Origin: Betaproteobacteria bacterium
GTDB lineage: Bacteria; Pseudomonadota; Gammaproteobacteria; Burkholderiales; Burkholderiaceae_C
NCBI GenBank assembly: GCA_025354965.1
Contig: JANXLW010000032.1
Location: 1-13,834 of the forward strand
DNA length: 13,834 nucleotides
Direction of reading: 5' to 3'
Part shown: positions 7,300 to 12,620 of the stretch, piece by piece
Layout of the letters: the number at the start of each line of letters is the position of its first letter
Numbering within the stretch: position 1 is the first letter of the stretch
The notes under the pieces: generated by a model
What the model saw: the letters and a program-made list of their open reading frames with translations, nothing else
Databases searched by the model: none
Told to the model about the DNA's origin: nothing
Translations under genes and position numbers: made by a program

Positions 7300-7399
7300 C
7301 GATGACGCTGTCGCGGATTGTGCAGCGAAGTAAAGGAGGAGGAGTGGGCGCAGCCCGCTTCGGGGGACATGAGCGGAACTATCTGCGACAGCGTCATTG
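7300..7399. repeat. inverted repeat enclosing repeat copy B
   Basis: ATGACGCTGTCGC (7302-7314) and GCGACAGCGTCAT (7385-7397) are perfect 13-bp inverted arms. Pairing extends imperfectly to 27-bp arms (7300-7326 and 7373-7399) with 22 of 27 positions complementary. The enclosed segment is mostly copy B. The whole resembles a 100-bp foldback element. I cannot see a convincing target-site duplication. Confidence 0.55.
7320..7380 (-). repeat. short extragenic repeat, copy B (inverted)
   Basis: Read on the minus strand it has the same two blocks as copy A: block 1 at 7380-7361 and block 2 at 7341-7320. They are separated by 19 nt instead of 9, and the spacer is unrelated in sequence (it includes AAGCGGGCTGCGCCC). 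Conserved ends with a variable middle suggest a structured or mobile repeat rather than coding sequence. Confidence 0.55.
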
Positions 7400-7662
7400 G
7401 CCCACACAAACCACCCCGCATGAATGACCGCAAACTTCCGCGCCCCTGACGGACCCAATTTGAATTCGGCGTACCCGTCACTTTGTTCGGCAGGTGGATT
7501 GGGTACCCGGTCGTCGGCCCCATTCGCGGTGGCACAGAGCAGGCTCGCCAGCCGAAGTGTCAAGACAATGGCGACGGCGACCCACGCAAGCAGGCCCGCG
7601 AGCGTGGGCCAGAGAACGGATACCCGGTCCGCCTGCCTGCCAACAGGCGCAAGACAACCCGC

Positions 7663-7668
7663 GATAAT
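7663..7668 (+). promoter_or_regulatory. candidate -10 element of rlmB (leaderless)
   Basis: GATAAT (5 of 6 matches to TATAAT) ends six bases before the rlmB ATG, and no Shine-Dalgarno sequence lies between. Transcription would start at or next to the ATG. The -35 at a 17-bp spacing (CCAACA, 7640-7645) is weak. Confidence 0.45.
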
Positions 7669-7674
7669 CACGCC

Positions 7675-8481
7675 ATGTCTTCTCCCAAAGTTTTGTTCGG
7701 CTTTCATGCCGTTGGCGTGCGCCTCAAAACCGCACCCAAATCCATCATCGAAATTTATTTTGAGCCAACCCGACGCGATGCGCGCATGCGCCAGTTTCTG
7801 GAAAAAGTCAATGAGGCCGGTGCGCGTCTGATTGAGGCCGACGCTATCCGTCTGGCCAAGTTGTGTGGTGGCCACGGTCACCAGGGTGTGGCGGCGCGCG
7901 TGCAGGAGTTGACCCAGGTTACGTCGCTGGACGAACTGCTGGAGCAACTCGAAGCAGCGCAAGCGCAGTTAGCGCTGACCGAGCGCGAAGAACCATTGAT
8001 TCTTGTGCTCGACGGCGTCACCGATCCGCACAACCTGGGCGCCTGCCTGCGGGTGGCCGACGGCGCCGGTGTACATGCGGTGATTGCGCCCAAGGACCAT
8101 GCCGCCGGCATCAATGCCACGGTGGCCAAGGTCGCCAGCGGCGCGGCCGAGACCGTGCCGTATTTCATGGTGACCAATCTGGCACGCACTCTGAATGAAC
8201 TGAAGGAACGCAATATCTGGATCATCGGCACCAGCGACGTGGCCAGCAAAACGATTTACCAGGCTGACTTGAAAGGGCCGGTGGCGCTGGTGCTGGGCGC
8301 CGAGGGCGACGGCATGCGCCAGCTCACGGCCAAGACCTGCGACGAGCTGGTCAGCATTCCGATGCGCGGCGCAGTCGAGAGCCTTAATGTGTCAGTGGCC
8401 AGCGGCGTCTGCCTGTATGAGGCCGTGCGCCAGCGCAGCCAATGCCGCTTGCCAATCGAATCCAACCCAATAAGGAGTTAA
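7675..8481 (+). CDS. rlmB: 23S rRNA (guanosine-2'-O-)-methyltransferase RlmB
   Basis: RlmB methylates the ribose of G2251 in the P-loop of 23S rRNA, using S-adenosylmethionine. The 268-residue protein has an N-terminal RNA-binding (SpoU substrate-binding) domain, about residues 1-85. A linker and a C-terminal SPOUT knot domain follow. The three SpoU motifs are DPHNLGACLRVA (117-128, with N120 and R126), LVLGAEGDGM (205-214) and IPMRGAVESLNVSVA (228-242). I chose the ATG at 7675 because the family starts near KVLFGFHAV; the open frame upstream to 7483 has no family resemblance. The gene appears to be transcribed from a -10 hexamer touching the start. The next gene begins seven bases after the stop, and its ribosome site lies inside the end of rlmB. 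In E. coli rlmB follows rnr; here repeat-rich sequence precedes it. Confidence 0.94.
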   Translation: MSSPKVLFGFHAVGVRLKTAPKSIIEIYFEPTRRDARMRQFLEKVNEAGARLIEADAIRLAKLCGGHGHQGVAARVQELTQVTSLDELLEQLEAAQAQLALTEREEPLILVLDGVTDPHNLGACLRVADGAGVHAVIAPKDHAAGINATVAKVASGAAETVPYFMVTNLARTLNELKERNIWIIGTSDVASKTIYQADLKGPVALVLGAEGDGMRQLTAKTCDELVSIPMRGAVESLNVSVASGVCLYEAVRQRSQCRLPIESNPIRS

Positions 8482-8488
8482 CCCTGTC

Positions 8489-8929
8489 ATGAAATCCAAA
8501 ATTCTGCGCTTCGTCCTGATCGTTCTTATGGCTTTGCTGCTGCTTGCCGGTGGCTGGCTGTGGTTGACCTTGACCTGGAGTTATTCGCAAGGCGAGCGCG
8601 CAGGTTATGTGCAAAAACTGTCCAAGAAAGGCTGGCTGTGCAAAACCTGGGAAGGTGAGATCGCCATGGTGACCATGCCTGGTGCGATTCCTGATAAATT
8701 CAACTTCACGGTGCGCAACGAAGGGGTGGCTCAAAAGATCAACTTGCTGGCTGGCAAGCGTGTGGTGCTGGATTACCAGCAGCACCGATTCATTCCGCTG
8801 TCGTGCTTCGGCGAAACCGAATACTTCATTGAGGGCGTCAGAGAAGTGGTCGACACCCCTGCACCCCAAGCTCCGGCGGTCCCGCTGGCACCCAGCGCCG
8901 CACAAGGCCAGTTGCCTGTGCCGCGCTGA
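8489..8929 (+). CDS. conserved hypothetical membrane-anchored protein
   Basis: The 146-residue protein has one N-terminal membrane segment (about residues 7-28), after MKSKILR. A compact domain of about 90 residues follows, with two cysteines (C51 in KKGWLCKTWEGE and C106 in IPLSCFGETEYF), then a low-complexity Pro/Ala tail (123-146). The charge pattern puts the domain in the periplasm, where the cysteines could pair. From memory, similar small proteins occur in many Burkholderiales and some carry the misleading label 6-phosphogluconate dehydrogenase; nothing here resembles that enzyme. A good ribosome site, AAGGAG (8472-8477), overlaps the 3' end of rlmB. It lies between rlmB and a LOG gene with short gaps, so it is probably co-transcribed. 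Function unknown. Confidence 0.8.
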   Translation: MKSKILRFVLIVLMALLLLAGGWLWLTLTWSYSQGERAGYVQKLSKKGWLCKTWEGEIAMVTMPGAIPDKFNFTVRNEGVAQKINLLAGKRVVLDYQQHRFIPLSCFGETEYFIEGVREVVDTPAPQAPAVPLAPSAAQGQLPVPR

Positions 8930-8942
8930 ACAACAAATACTC

Positions 8943-9818
8943 ATGAACAAAACTGAACAACTTAACGTGCGCCGCCTGGCGCACGCCTGGGCAGAACTGC
9001 AAAACTACGCTGACCGGGGCAATCCGCTGGAGGCGGATGCCTATCGCCTGGCTTTTGCCGACCCCGAATTTTTGTTGCGCCGTGAAACACGCGGCATCCG
9101 GTTTCAACTGGAAATGCTGAAGCCTGATCTGGCCCAGACTGAACAAGGTATAGAGAACACCGTCGTTGTTTTTGGCAGTGCACGGTTCCCTTCGCCCGAA
9201 CAAGCCCAAACCTTTCTGCAGGAAGCGCAATTGAGCGGTGACGCAAGCGCCTTGACGCTGGCGCAACGCCAGCTACGCAATGCTTACTACTACGATCAGG
9301 CACGGCTGTTTGCCCGCCTGGTGGCCGGTTATAGCGCGCAACAAGAGTGCGAGGAACGCCTGTTCATTGTTACGGGTGGCGGCCCCGGCATCATGGAGGC
9401 GGCGAACCGTGGCGCGCACGAAATGGGCGCCCTGAGTGTTGGGTTGAATATTGCGTTGCCGCATGAACAAAACGCCAACCCCTACGTCACACCCAGCCTG
9501 AGTTTCAAGTTTCACTACTTCGCGCTACGCAAGATGCACTTCATGATGCGCGCCAAAGCACTGGTGGCTTTCCCTGGCGGCTTTGGCACCATGGACGAAT
9601 TGTTTGAAGTCATCACCCTGGTGCAAACCGGCAAAGCCAAACCGGTACCCATCGTTTTATTCGGCACCGAGTACTGGAAGCGACTGTTCAACACCGACGT
9701 GATGATTGAAGAAGGCGTCATATCGGCGCAGGACCTGAAGCTGATTGCCTATGTTGATGAGCCGCAGGCGGCGTGGGAAGTGATTCAGGCTTTTTATGGT
9801 CTGGAGCGGTCGCCCTGA
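8943..9818 (+). CDS. LOG-family protein (TIGR00730 type, possible nucleoside 5'-monophosphate phosphoribohydrolase)
   Basis: The 291-residue protein has a Rossmann-like LOG domain (often mislabelled lysine decarboxylase). It contains the two hallmark motifs, TGGGPGIMEAANRGA (144-158) and PGGFGTMDELFE (211-222), and the ALRKMHF segment (194-200). Characterised relatives split cytokinin riboside monophosphates or other nucleotide monophosphates into base and ribose 5-phosphate. The substrate here cannot be read from sequence. About 70 residues precede the Rossmann core (starting near NTVVVFGSARFP), which marks the longer bacterial subgroup. I used the ATG at 8943, 13 bases after the upstream gene. 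The open frame back to 8682 overlaps that gene in another frame and is rejected. The ribosome site is weak, so translation may depend on coupling. Confidence 0.88.
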   Translation: MNKTEQLNVRRLAHAWAELQNYADRGNPLEADAYRLAFADPEFLLRRETRGIRFQLEMLKPDLAQTEQGIENTVVVFGSARFPSPEQAQTFLQEAQLSGDASALTLAQRQLRNAYYYDQARLFARLVAGYSAQQECEERLFIVTGGGPGIMEAANRGAHEMGALSVGLNIALPHEQNANPYVTPSLSFKFHYFALRKMHFMMRAKALVAFPGGFGTMDELFEVITLVQTGKAKPVPIVLFGTEYWKRLFNTDVMIEEGVISAQDLKLIAYVDEPQAAWEVIQAFYGLERSP

Positions 9819-9903
9819 ACGTCGACTTTTCAGACTGGAAATGCCGCATTGCCAGGGAAACCGGACTTACGACGAGGCCCTCCAGTTTGATACGATGGCG
9901 GCA

Positions 9904-10035
9904 ATGAATCCAGCCGAACATTCATCGGGTACCAGAGTGAAGTTTCAGAACCGAGTTATTGCCCTCGCATTTGCGCTAGCCTGTCTTCGGGTGATGGCGA
10001 GGCGACGAAATCGCGAGGCGGCGAACGACGAGTAA
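9904..10035 (+). CDS. weak candidate small ORF, 43 residues
   Basis: The frame opens at an ATG seven bases after a possible -10 (TACGAT, 9891-9896), the same close spacing seen at rlmB and parE. The product starts MNPAEHSSGTRVKFQN, has a short hydrophobic run (VIALAFALACL) and ends in a basic segment with many Arg. The 3' half is made of a GCGAGGCG direct repeat. It could be the truncated start of a lost exported-protein gene. No homology recognised. Confidence 0.18.
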   Translation: MNPAEHSSGTRVKFQNRVIALAFALACLRVMARRRNREAANDE

Positions 10036-10132
10036 CGGTCTTGGCAGGGCGGCATTGTGGCGCGAGGAGACTGTCGCCGTTGCTCAAAGTTGAGCGCAGC
10101 ATGTTCCCCTACACCCAAGTCAGATGAGAGTT

Positions 10133-10255
10133 TTATGAACCTTGGCCAGTCACGCTCAACAGGGTGGGCGGATTTCTCAACACCGCGTCGAAGCGCGTAC
10201 GGTTTGCCTTTTGCATTTCAGCGCTCGCGCTAATTCTCCCGAGTTCCTTTTTCAT
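10133..10255 (-). CDS. weak candidate small ORF, 40 residues
   Basis: On the minus strand an ATG at 10255 is preceded by GGAG (10262-10259), three bases away, which is shorter than ideal. It opens a 40-residue frame ending in TAA at 10133. The product is charged and probably helical (MKKELGRISASAEMQKANR...), then FDAVLRNPPTLLSV. It is too small to judge and may be chance or a gene fragment. An in-frame stop lies five codons upstream. Confidence 0.22.
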   Translation of the reverse strand: MKKELGRISASAEMQKANRTRFDAVLRNPPTLLSVTGQGS

Positions 10256-10356
10256 CTTCTCCAGATTGATTTAGGACTCCTAACTTCTCGCGCCCCAACG
10301 GCAACCAGATCGGATCAAGCGGCAACGCAAGGCGGGGTTTTTGACGAGCCCGCGAC

Positions 10357-10890
10357 TCAGTGCAGGGTGCGGTTGCCGGGAGTCGTTGCGTGCAAGGGCT
10401 GACTCGTGAAAAAGCCGGTTCCTGCCGAGCCGCGGCCGATCTCGTCTGTGGTGGCTTCGCGAATCGCCTCCACTTTCAGACTCAGGCGCAAGGCCATACC
10501 GGCCAAAGGATGGTTGCCATCCAGCACGACATGCTCTGGGTAGATGTCGGTGACGGTGTAGAGGGCGTCCTTCGGGGTGGCCGGGTTGCAGCCAGCGGGT
10601 AGTGATGCGCCTTCAAACGTCATGCCTTCTTCCAGCTCTGGAGGGAACAGCGTGCGCGACTCCAGAAACACCAGTTCGCTGTTGTAATCGCCAAAACCAT
10701 GTTCTGGTTCGATATGAATGTTAACACTGGCGCCAACCTCGTGCCCGATCAGCGCTGCCTCGATGATTTTGAATAAATCTTCACCACCGACCAGGAATTC
10801 GACCGGTTCAGCAAGCACGTCAAGTTCCTCGCCCAGGGTGTCCTTGAGCGTCCAGGTCAGCGCAACCACGCATTGTTGTTTGATTTCCAT
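10357..10890 (-). CDS. FKBP-type peptidyl-prolyl cis-trans isomerase, SlyD/SlpA-like
   Basis: This cytoplasmic prolyl isomerase/chaperone has 177 residues. FKBP strands flank an inserted IF (insert-in-flap) chaperone domain at about residues 76-125. Family marks are EVGASVNIHIEPEHGFGDYN (51-70) and VLDGNHPLAG (122-131). The C-terminal tail is short and lacks the His/Cys-rich metal-binding region of E. coli SlyD, so a nickel-donor role for the upstream hydrogenase cannot be argued from sequence. The start (ATG at 10890) fits the family N-terminus. There is no ribosome site, but a -10-like GACAAT lies eight bases before it. It is divergent from roxA, with 40 bp between starts. The last 20 residues are low in conservation features. 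Confidence 0.88.
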   Translation of the reverse strand: MEIKQQCVVALTWTLKDTLGEELDVLAEPVEFLVGGEDLFKIIEAALIGHEVGASVNIHIEPEHGFGDYNSELVFLESRTLFPPELEEGMTFEGASLPAGCNPATPKDALYTVTDIYPEHVVLDGNHPLAGMALRLSLKVEAIREATTDEIGRGSAGTGFFTSQPLHATTPGNRTLH

Positions 10891-10898
10891 AGGCGAGA

Positions 10899-10904
10899 AT
10901 TGTC
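10899..10904 (-). promoter_or_regulatory. candidate -10 element of the FKBP gene (leaderless)
   Basis: Read on the minus strand, GACAAT (4 of 6 to TATAAT) is followed by eight bases and then the ATG. The sequence between, TTCTCGCC-like, closely resembles that at parE (TTCTCCCCC-like). No Shine-Dalgarno is present. The -35 is poor. Confidence 0.3.
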
Positions 10905-10930
10905 GCAGTTAATAAAGCAAGGAATAAGTG

Positions 10931-12076
10931 ATGAAGATTGACCAACCCCTGCAATTGCTGGGCGGCTTGAGCCCCCAATTATTCATGAAGCGGCATTGGC
11001 AAAAAAAGCCCTTGCTGGTGCGACAGGCGATTGCCAACTTCAAACCCTTGTTGAACTGCACCGAATTGTTTGAACTGGCGTCGCGTGAAGACAGTCAGGC
11101 GCGCATGGTTATTCAGGACCCTGGCAAAACACCTGGCTGGCGATTTCAACACGGACCTTTTGAACGCCGGGCCTTGCCGGCGCGCAAGCGCCCGGGGTGG
11201 ACGCTGCTGGTGCAAGGTGTTGACCTGCAACATGATGCGGTGCACGATCTGATGAATCAATTTCGCTTTGTGCCGGATGCACGATTGGATGATTTGATGA
11301 TCAGCTATGCCAGCGATGGTGGCGGTGTCGGACCGCACTACGACAGCTACGATGTTTTTTTACTGCAAGCACTGGGTCGCCGGCGCTGGCGCATCGGGCG
11401 GCAAAAAGACAAGACCTTGCAGCCGGGTGTTCCGCTGAAGATCCTCGCCAACTTTGAGCCGGATCAGGAATTTGTGCTGGAACCTGGCGACATGCTGTAC
11501 TTGCCCCTGCTGCATGCCCACGACGGCATTGCCATGGGCGAATGCATGACGTATTCCATCGGTTTCAGGTCACCCAGTCGGGGTGAACTGGCGCGTGAAC
11601 TGCTGCAGCGACTGGCAGAGGGCGCTGAAGACGTCGTTGGTGTTTCCGTTTACCGGGATCCCCAACAGCCGGCAGTCGATCAACCCGGAGAAATCCCGGC
11701 GCAGTTGCTGGAGTTTGCGCGTGCTGCCCTGCTGGGTGCACTCAAAAACCCGCTGGCGTTGGGGCGAGCCCTGGGTGAGTATTTGACCGAACCCAAAGCC
11801 AATGTCTGGTTTGAAGGCGCTCAAGATGGGCTTGCGCCAGCGCTGGTGCAAACGCAGGAACCGGTGCGCCTTGATCGGCGCACGAAAATGATGTTCGACG
11901 CCCGGCACATTTTTATCAATGGAGAGAGTTTCAGGGCATCCGGTCGCGACGCCACGCTGATGCGGCGCCTGTCGGACCAGCGCTACTTAAGCCAGCAAGA
12001 CTTTGGGCGAACCAGCGCCGAGGCCCGGTCTTTGTTGCAAACCTGGGCGCAAGCGGGGTGGTTGCATGGAATCTGA
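10931..12076 (+). CDS. roxA: RoxA/YcfD-type ribosomal protein uL16 arginine 3-hydroxylase (JmjC/cupin)
   Basis: RoxA-type enzymes are Fe(II)/2-oxoglutarate oxygenases that hydroxylate an arginine of ribosomal protein L16. The 381-residue protein (E. coli YcfD has 373) has a JmjC-like double-stranded beta-helix. The metal triad is H136 and D138 in GPHYDSYD with the distal H197 in HAHDGIAMG. R151 in ALGRRRWRIG is placed like the YcfD 2-oxoglutarate-binding Arg. A dimerisation segment and a winged-helix C-terminal domain should follow (about 215-381). I chose the ATG at 10931 over the GTG at 10928, because the AAGGA at 10919-10923 is then seven bases away. The next gene begins 11 bases before this stop in another frame, so the two are coupled. 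Confidence 0.9.
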   Translation: MKIDQPLQLLGGLSPQLFMKRHWQKKPLLVRQAIANFKPLLNCTELFELASREDSQARMVIQDPGKTPGWRFQHGPFERRALPARKRPGWTLLVQGVDLQHDAVHDLMNQFRFVPDARLDDLMISYASDGGGVGPHYDSYDVFLLQALGRRRWRIGRQKDKTLQPGVPLKILANFEPDQEFVLEPGDMLYLPLLHAHDGIAMGECMTYSIGFRSPSRGELARELLQRLAEGAEDVVGVSVYRDPQQPAVDQPGEIPAQLLEFARAALLGALKNPLALGRALGEYLTEPKANVWFEGAQDGLAPALVQTQEPVRLDRRTKMMFDARHIFINGESFRASGRDATLMRRLSDQRYLSQQDFGRTSAEARSLLQTWAQAGWLHGI

Positions 12077-12566
12077 AGCACCGCAACCCTTGGCCAGCGG
12101 GCGATTTTCTGGTCCCACTGCCTTTGCACAACTGGTGCGCGACGCGCTTGGCTGTGCGGCGCGCGACGGCTGGAAAGAAATTGTTTTGAGCGATGCCACA
12201 TTTGAGGACTGGCCGTTGCGCGAGCGCTCGGTGGTCGAGTCCCTGCAAGCCTGGGCGGCGTCGGGCCGACACTTGATCATGCTGGCGACCCGCTATGACG
12301 AGGTCATCCGACATCACCCGCGTTTTGTCACCTGGCGAAAAACCTGGGGACATATCATCGATTGCCGGGTCTGCCGTGTCGCCGCACCTGCTGACTTTCC
12401 CAGTGCCCTGTGGAGCCGGGAATGGTTCCTGCACCGGATCGATCCGCAGCGCAGTACTGGCGTTTGCGGTACCGAGCGGGAGCGTTCTGCAGCGCTCAGG
12501 GAAGTCGTTGACGAAAAAATACGCAACAGTTCTCCCGGCTTTCCGACCTCAACTCTAGGCTTGTAA
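12066..12566 (+). CDS. conserved hypothetical protein downstream of roxA
   Basis: A 166-residue soluble protein with no membrane segment or signal. Its features are LSDATFEDWPL (41-51), an HHPRFVTWRKTWGH stretch (83-96) followed by a CRVC pair (C100, C103), and a C-terminal FPTSTLGL. The gene overlaps roxA by 11 bp, and from memory similar proteins sit beside ycfD-like genes in other Burkholderiales (possibly the DUF7931 group, unverified). I chose the ATG at 12066, not the in-frame one at 12003, because the added residues read as antisense-like, Arg- and Pro-rich sequence lying within roxA. Function unknown; the conserved HP-R-W and cysteine positions would be worth aligning. Confidence 0.8.
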   Translation: MESEAPQPLASGRFSGPTAFAQLVRDALGCAARDGWKEIVLSDATFEDWPLRERSVVESLQAWAASGRHLIMLATRYDEVIRHHPRFVTWRKTWGHIIDCRVCRVAAPADFPSALWSREWFLHRIDPQRSTGVCGTERERSAALREVVDEKIRNSSPGFPTSTLGL

Positions 12567-12570
12567 TTGG

Positions 12571-12586
12571 CTGTAAATACATACAG
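12571..12586. promoter_or_regulatory. candidate LexA (SOS) box upstream of parE
   Basis: CTGTAAATACATACAG fits the CTGT-N8-ACAG LexA consensus exactly at the outer bases, and matches the E. coli ideal core CTGTATATATATACAG at 14 of 16. It begins five bases after the upstream stop and ends 34 bases before the parE ATG, overlapping the likely -35 area. A second symmetric unit, CTGTA-GAT-TACAG (12591-12603), starts exactly 20 bp later but has the wrong spacing for LexA. Confidence 0.5.
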
Positions 12587-12605
12587 CTTTCTGTAGATTA
12601 CAGAC

Positions 12606-12611
12606 TACAAT
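12606..12611 (+). promoter_or_regulatory. candidate -10 element of parE (leaderless)
   Basis: TACAAT (5 of 6 to TATAAT) is followed by nine bases (TCTCCCCCT) and then the parE ATG. No Shine-Dalgarno sequence is present, so the transcript would begin within about three bases of the ATG. The -35 is not clear. The proposed LexA box overlaps where RNA polymerase would bind. Confidence 0.5.
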
Positions 12612-12620
12612 TCTCCCCCT

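Larger units (their letters stand above)
6917..7674. other. gene-poor, repeat-rich gap between ybbA and rlmB
   Basis: About 760 bp carries no intact gene that I can support. From left to right it contains a perfect 16-bp inverted repeat (6953-7010), a minus-strand open frame that reads like the 3' end of a lost gene (7014-7178), and two inverted copies of a short repeat (7167-7217 and 7320-7380). The second copy lies within a further inverted repeat (7300-7399). Near rlmB there is a small 7-bp-stem hairpin, CCCACGC at 7581-7587 with GCGTGGG at 7602-7608, and a 12-bp near-repeat of GGGTACCCGGTC (7501-7512; one mismatch at 7618-7629). The long open frames crossing this gap on both strands look like by-products of high GC. 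Confidence 0.6.
9819..10356. other. 540-bp stretch without a convincing gene
   Basis: It contains two weak mini-ORFs (listed separately), a near-perfect direct repeat GCGAGGCG[A/G]CGAA (9997-10009 and 10013-10025), a short foldback AGCGC-TC-GCGCT (10220-10231), a 13-bp palindrome (10271-10283), and a 5-bp-stem hairpin, GCGGG 10332-10336 with CCCGC 10349-10353, just after the FKBP stop. Composition is more mixed than in the genes, as in intergenic or decayed sequence. I see no tRNA or other RNA gene. Confidence 0.55.

Noticed and set aside
7483..7674. 64-residue extension of RlmB
   Set aside because: RlmB proteins begin close to the KVLFGFHAV block, and the extension has no family similarity and crosses local repeats.
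7165..7962. 265-residue minus-strand open frame with a hydrophobic run (WPTLAGLLAWVAVAIVLTL)
   Set aside because: It is antisense to the 5' part of rlmB and crosses the repeats. There is no ribosome-site-backed start near the hydrophobic run. A small membrane-protein remnant cannot be excluded.
8682..8942. 87-residue extension of the LOG protein
   Set aside because: It overlaps the upstream hypothetical gene in another frame and reads as Ser/Arg/Trp-rich shadow. The ATG at 8943 fits the family length.
10142..10402. 86-residue plus-strand open frame overlapping the FKBP 3' end
   Set aside because: No ribosome site, no motif, and codon use unlike the neighbours. It runs antisense into the FKBP gene.
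12003..12065. 21-residue extension of the gene after roxA
   Set aside because: It lies wholly within roxA and is rich in Arg, Pro and Gly. The ATG at 12066 gives the short overlap typical of coupled genes.
12591..12603. CTGTA-GAT-TACAG as a second LexA box
   Set aside because: CTGT and ACAG are five bases apart, not eight, so it does not fit the LexA spacing. It is kept only as a symmetric sequence near the box.
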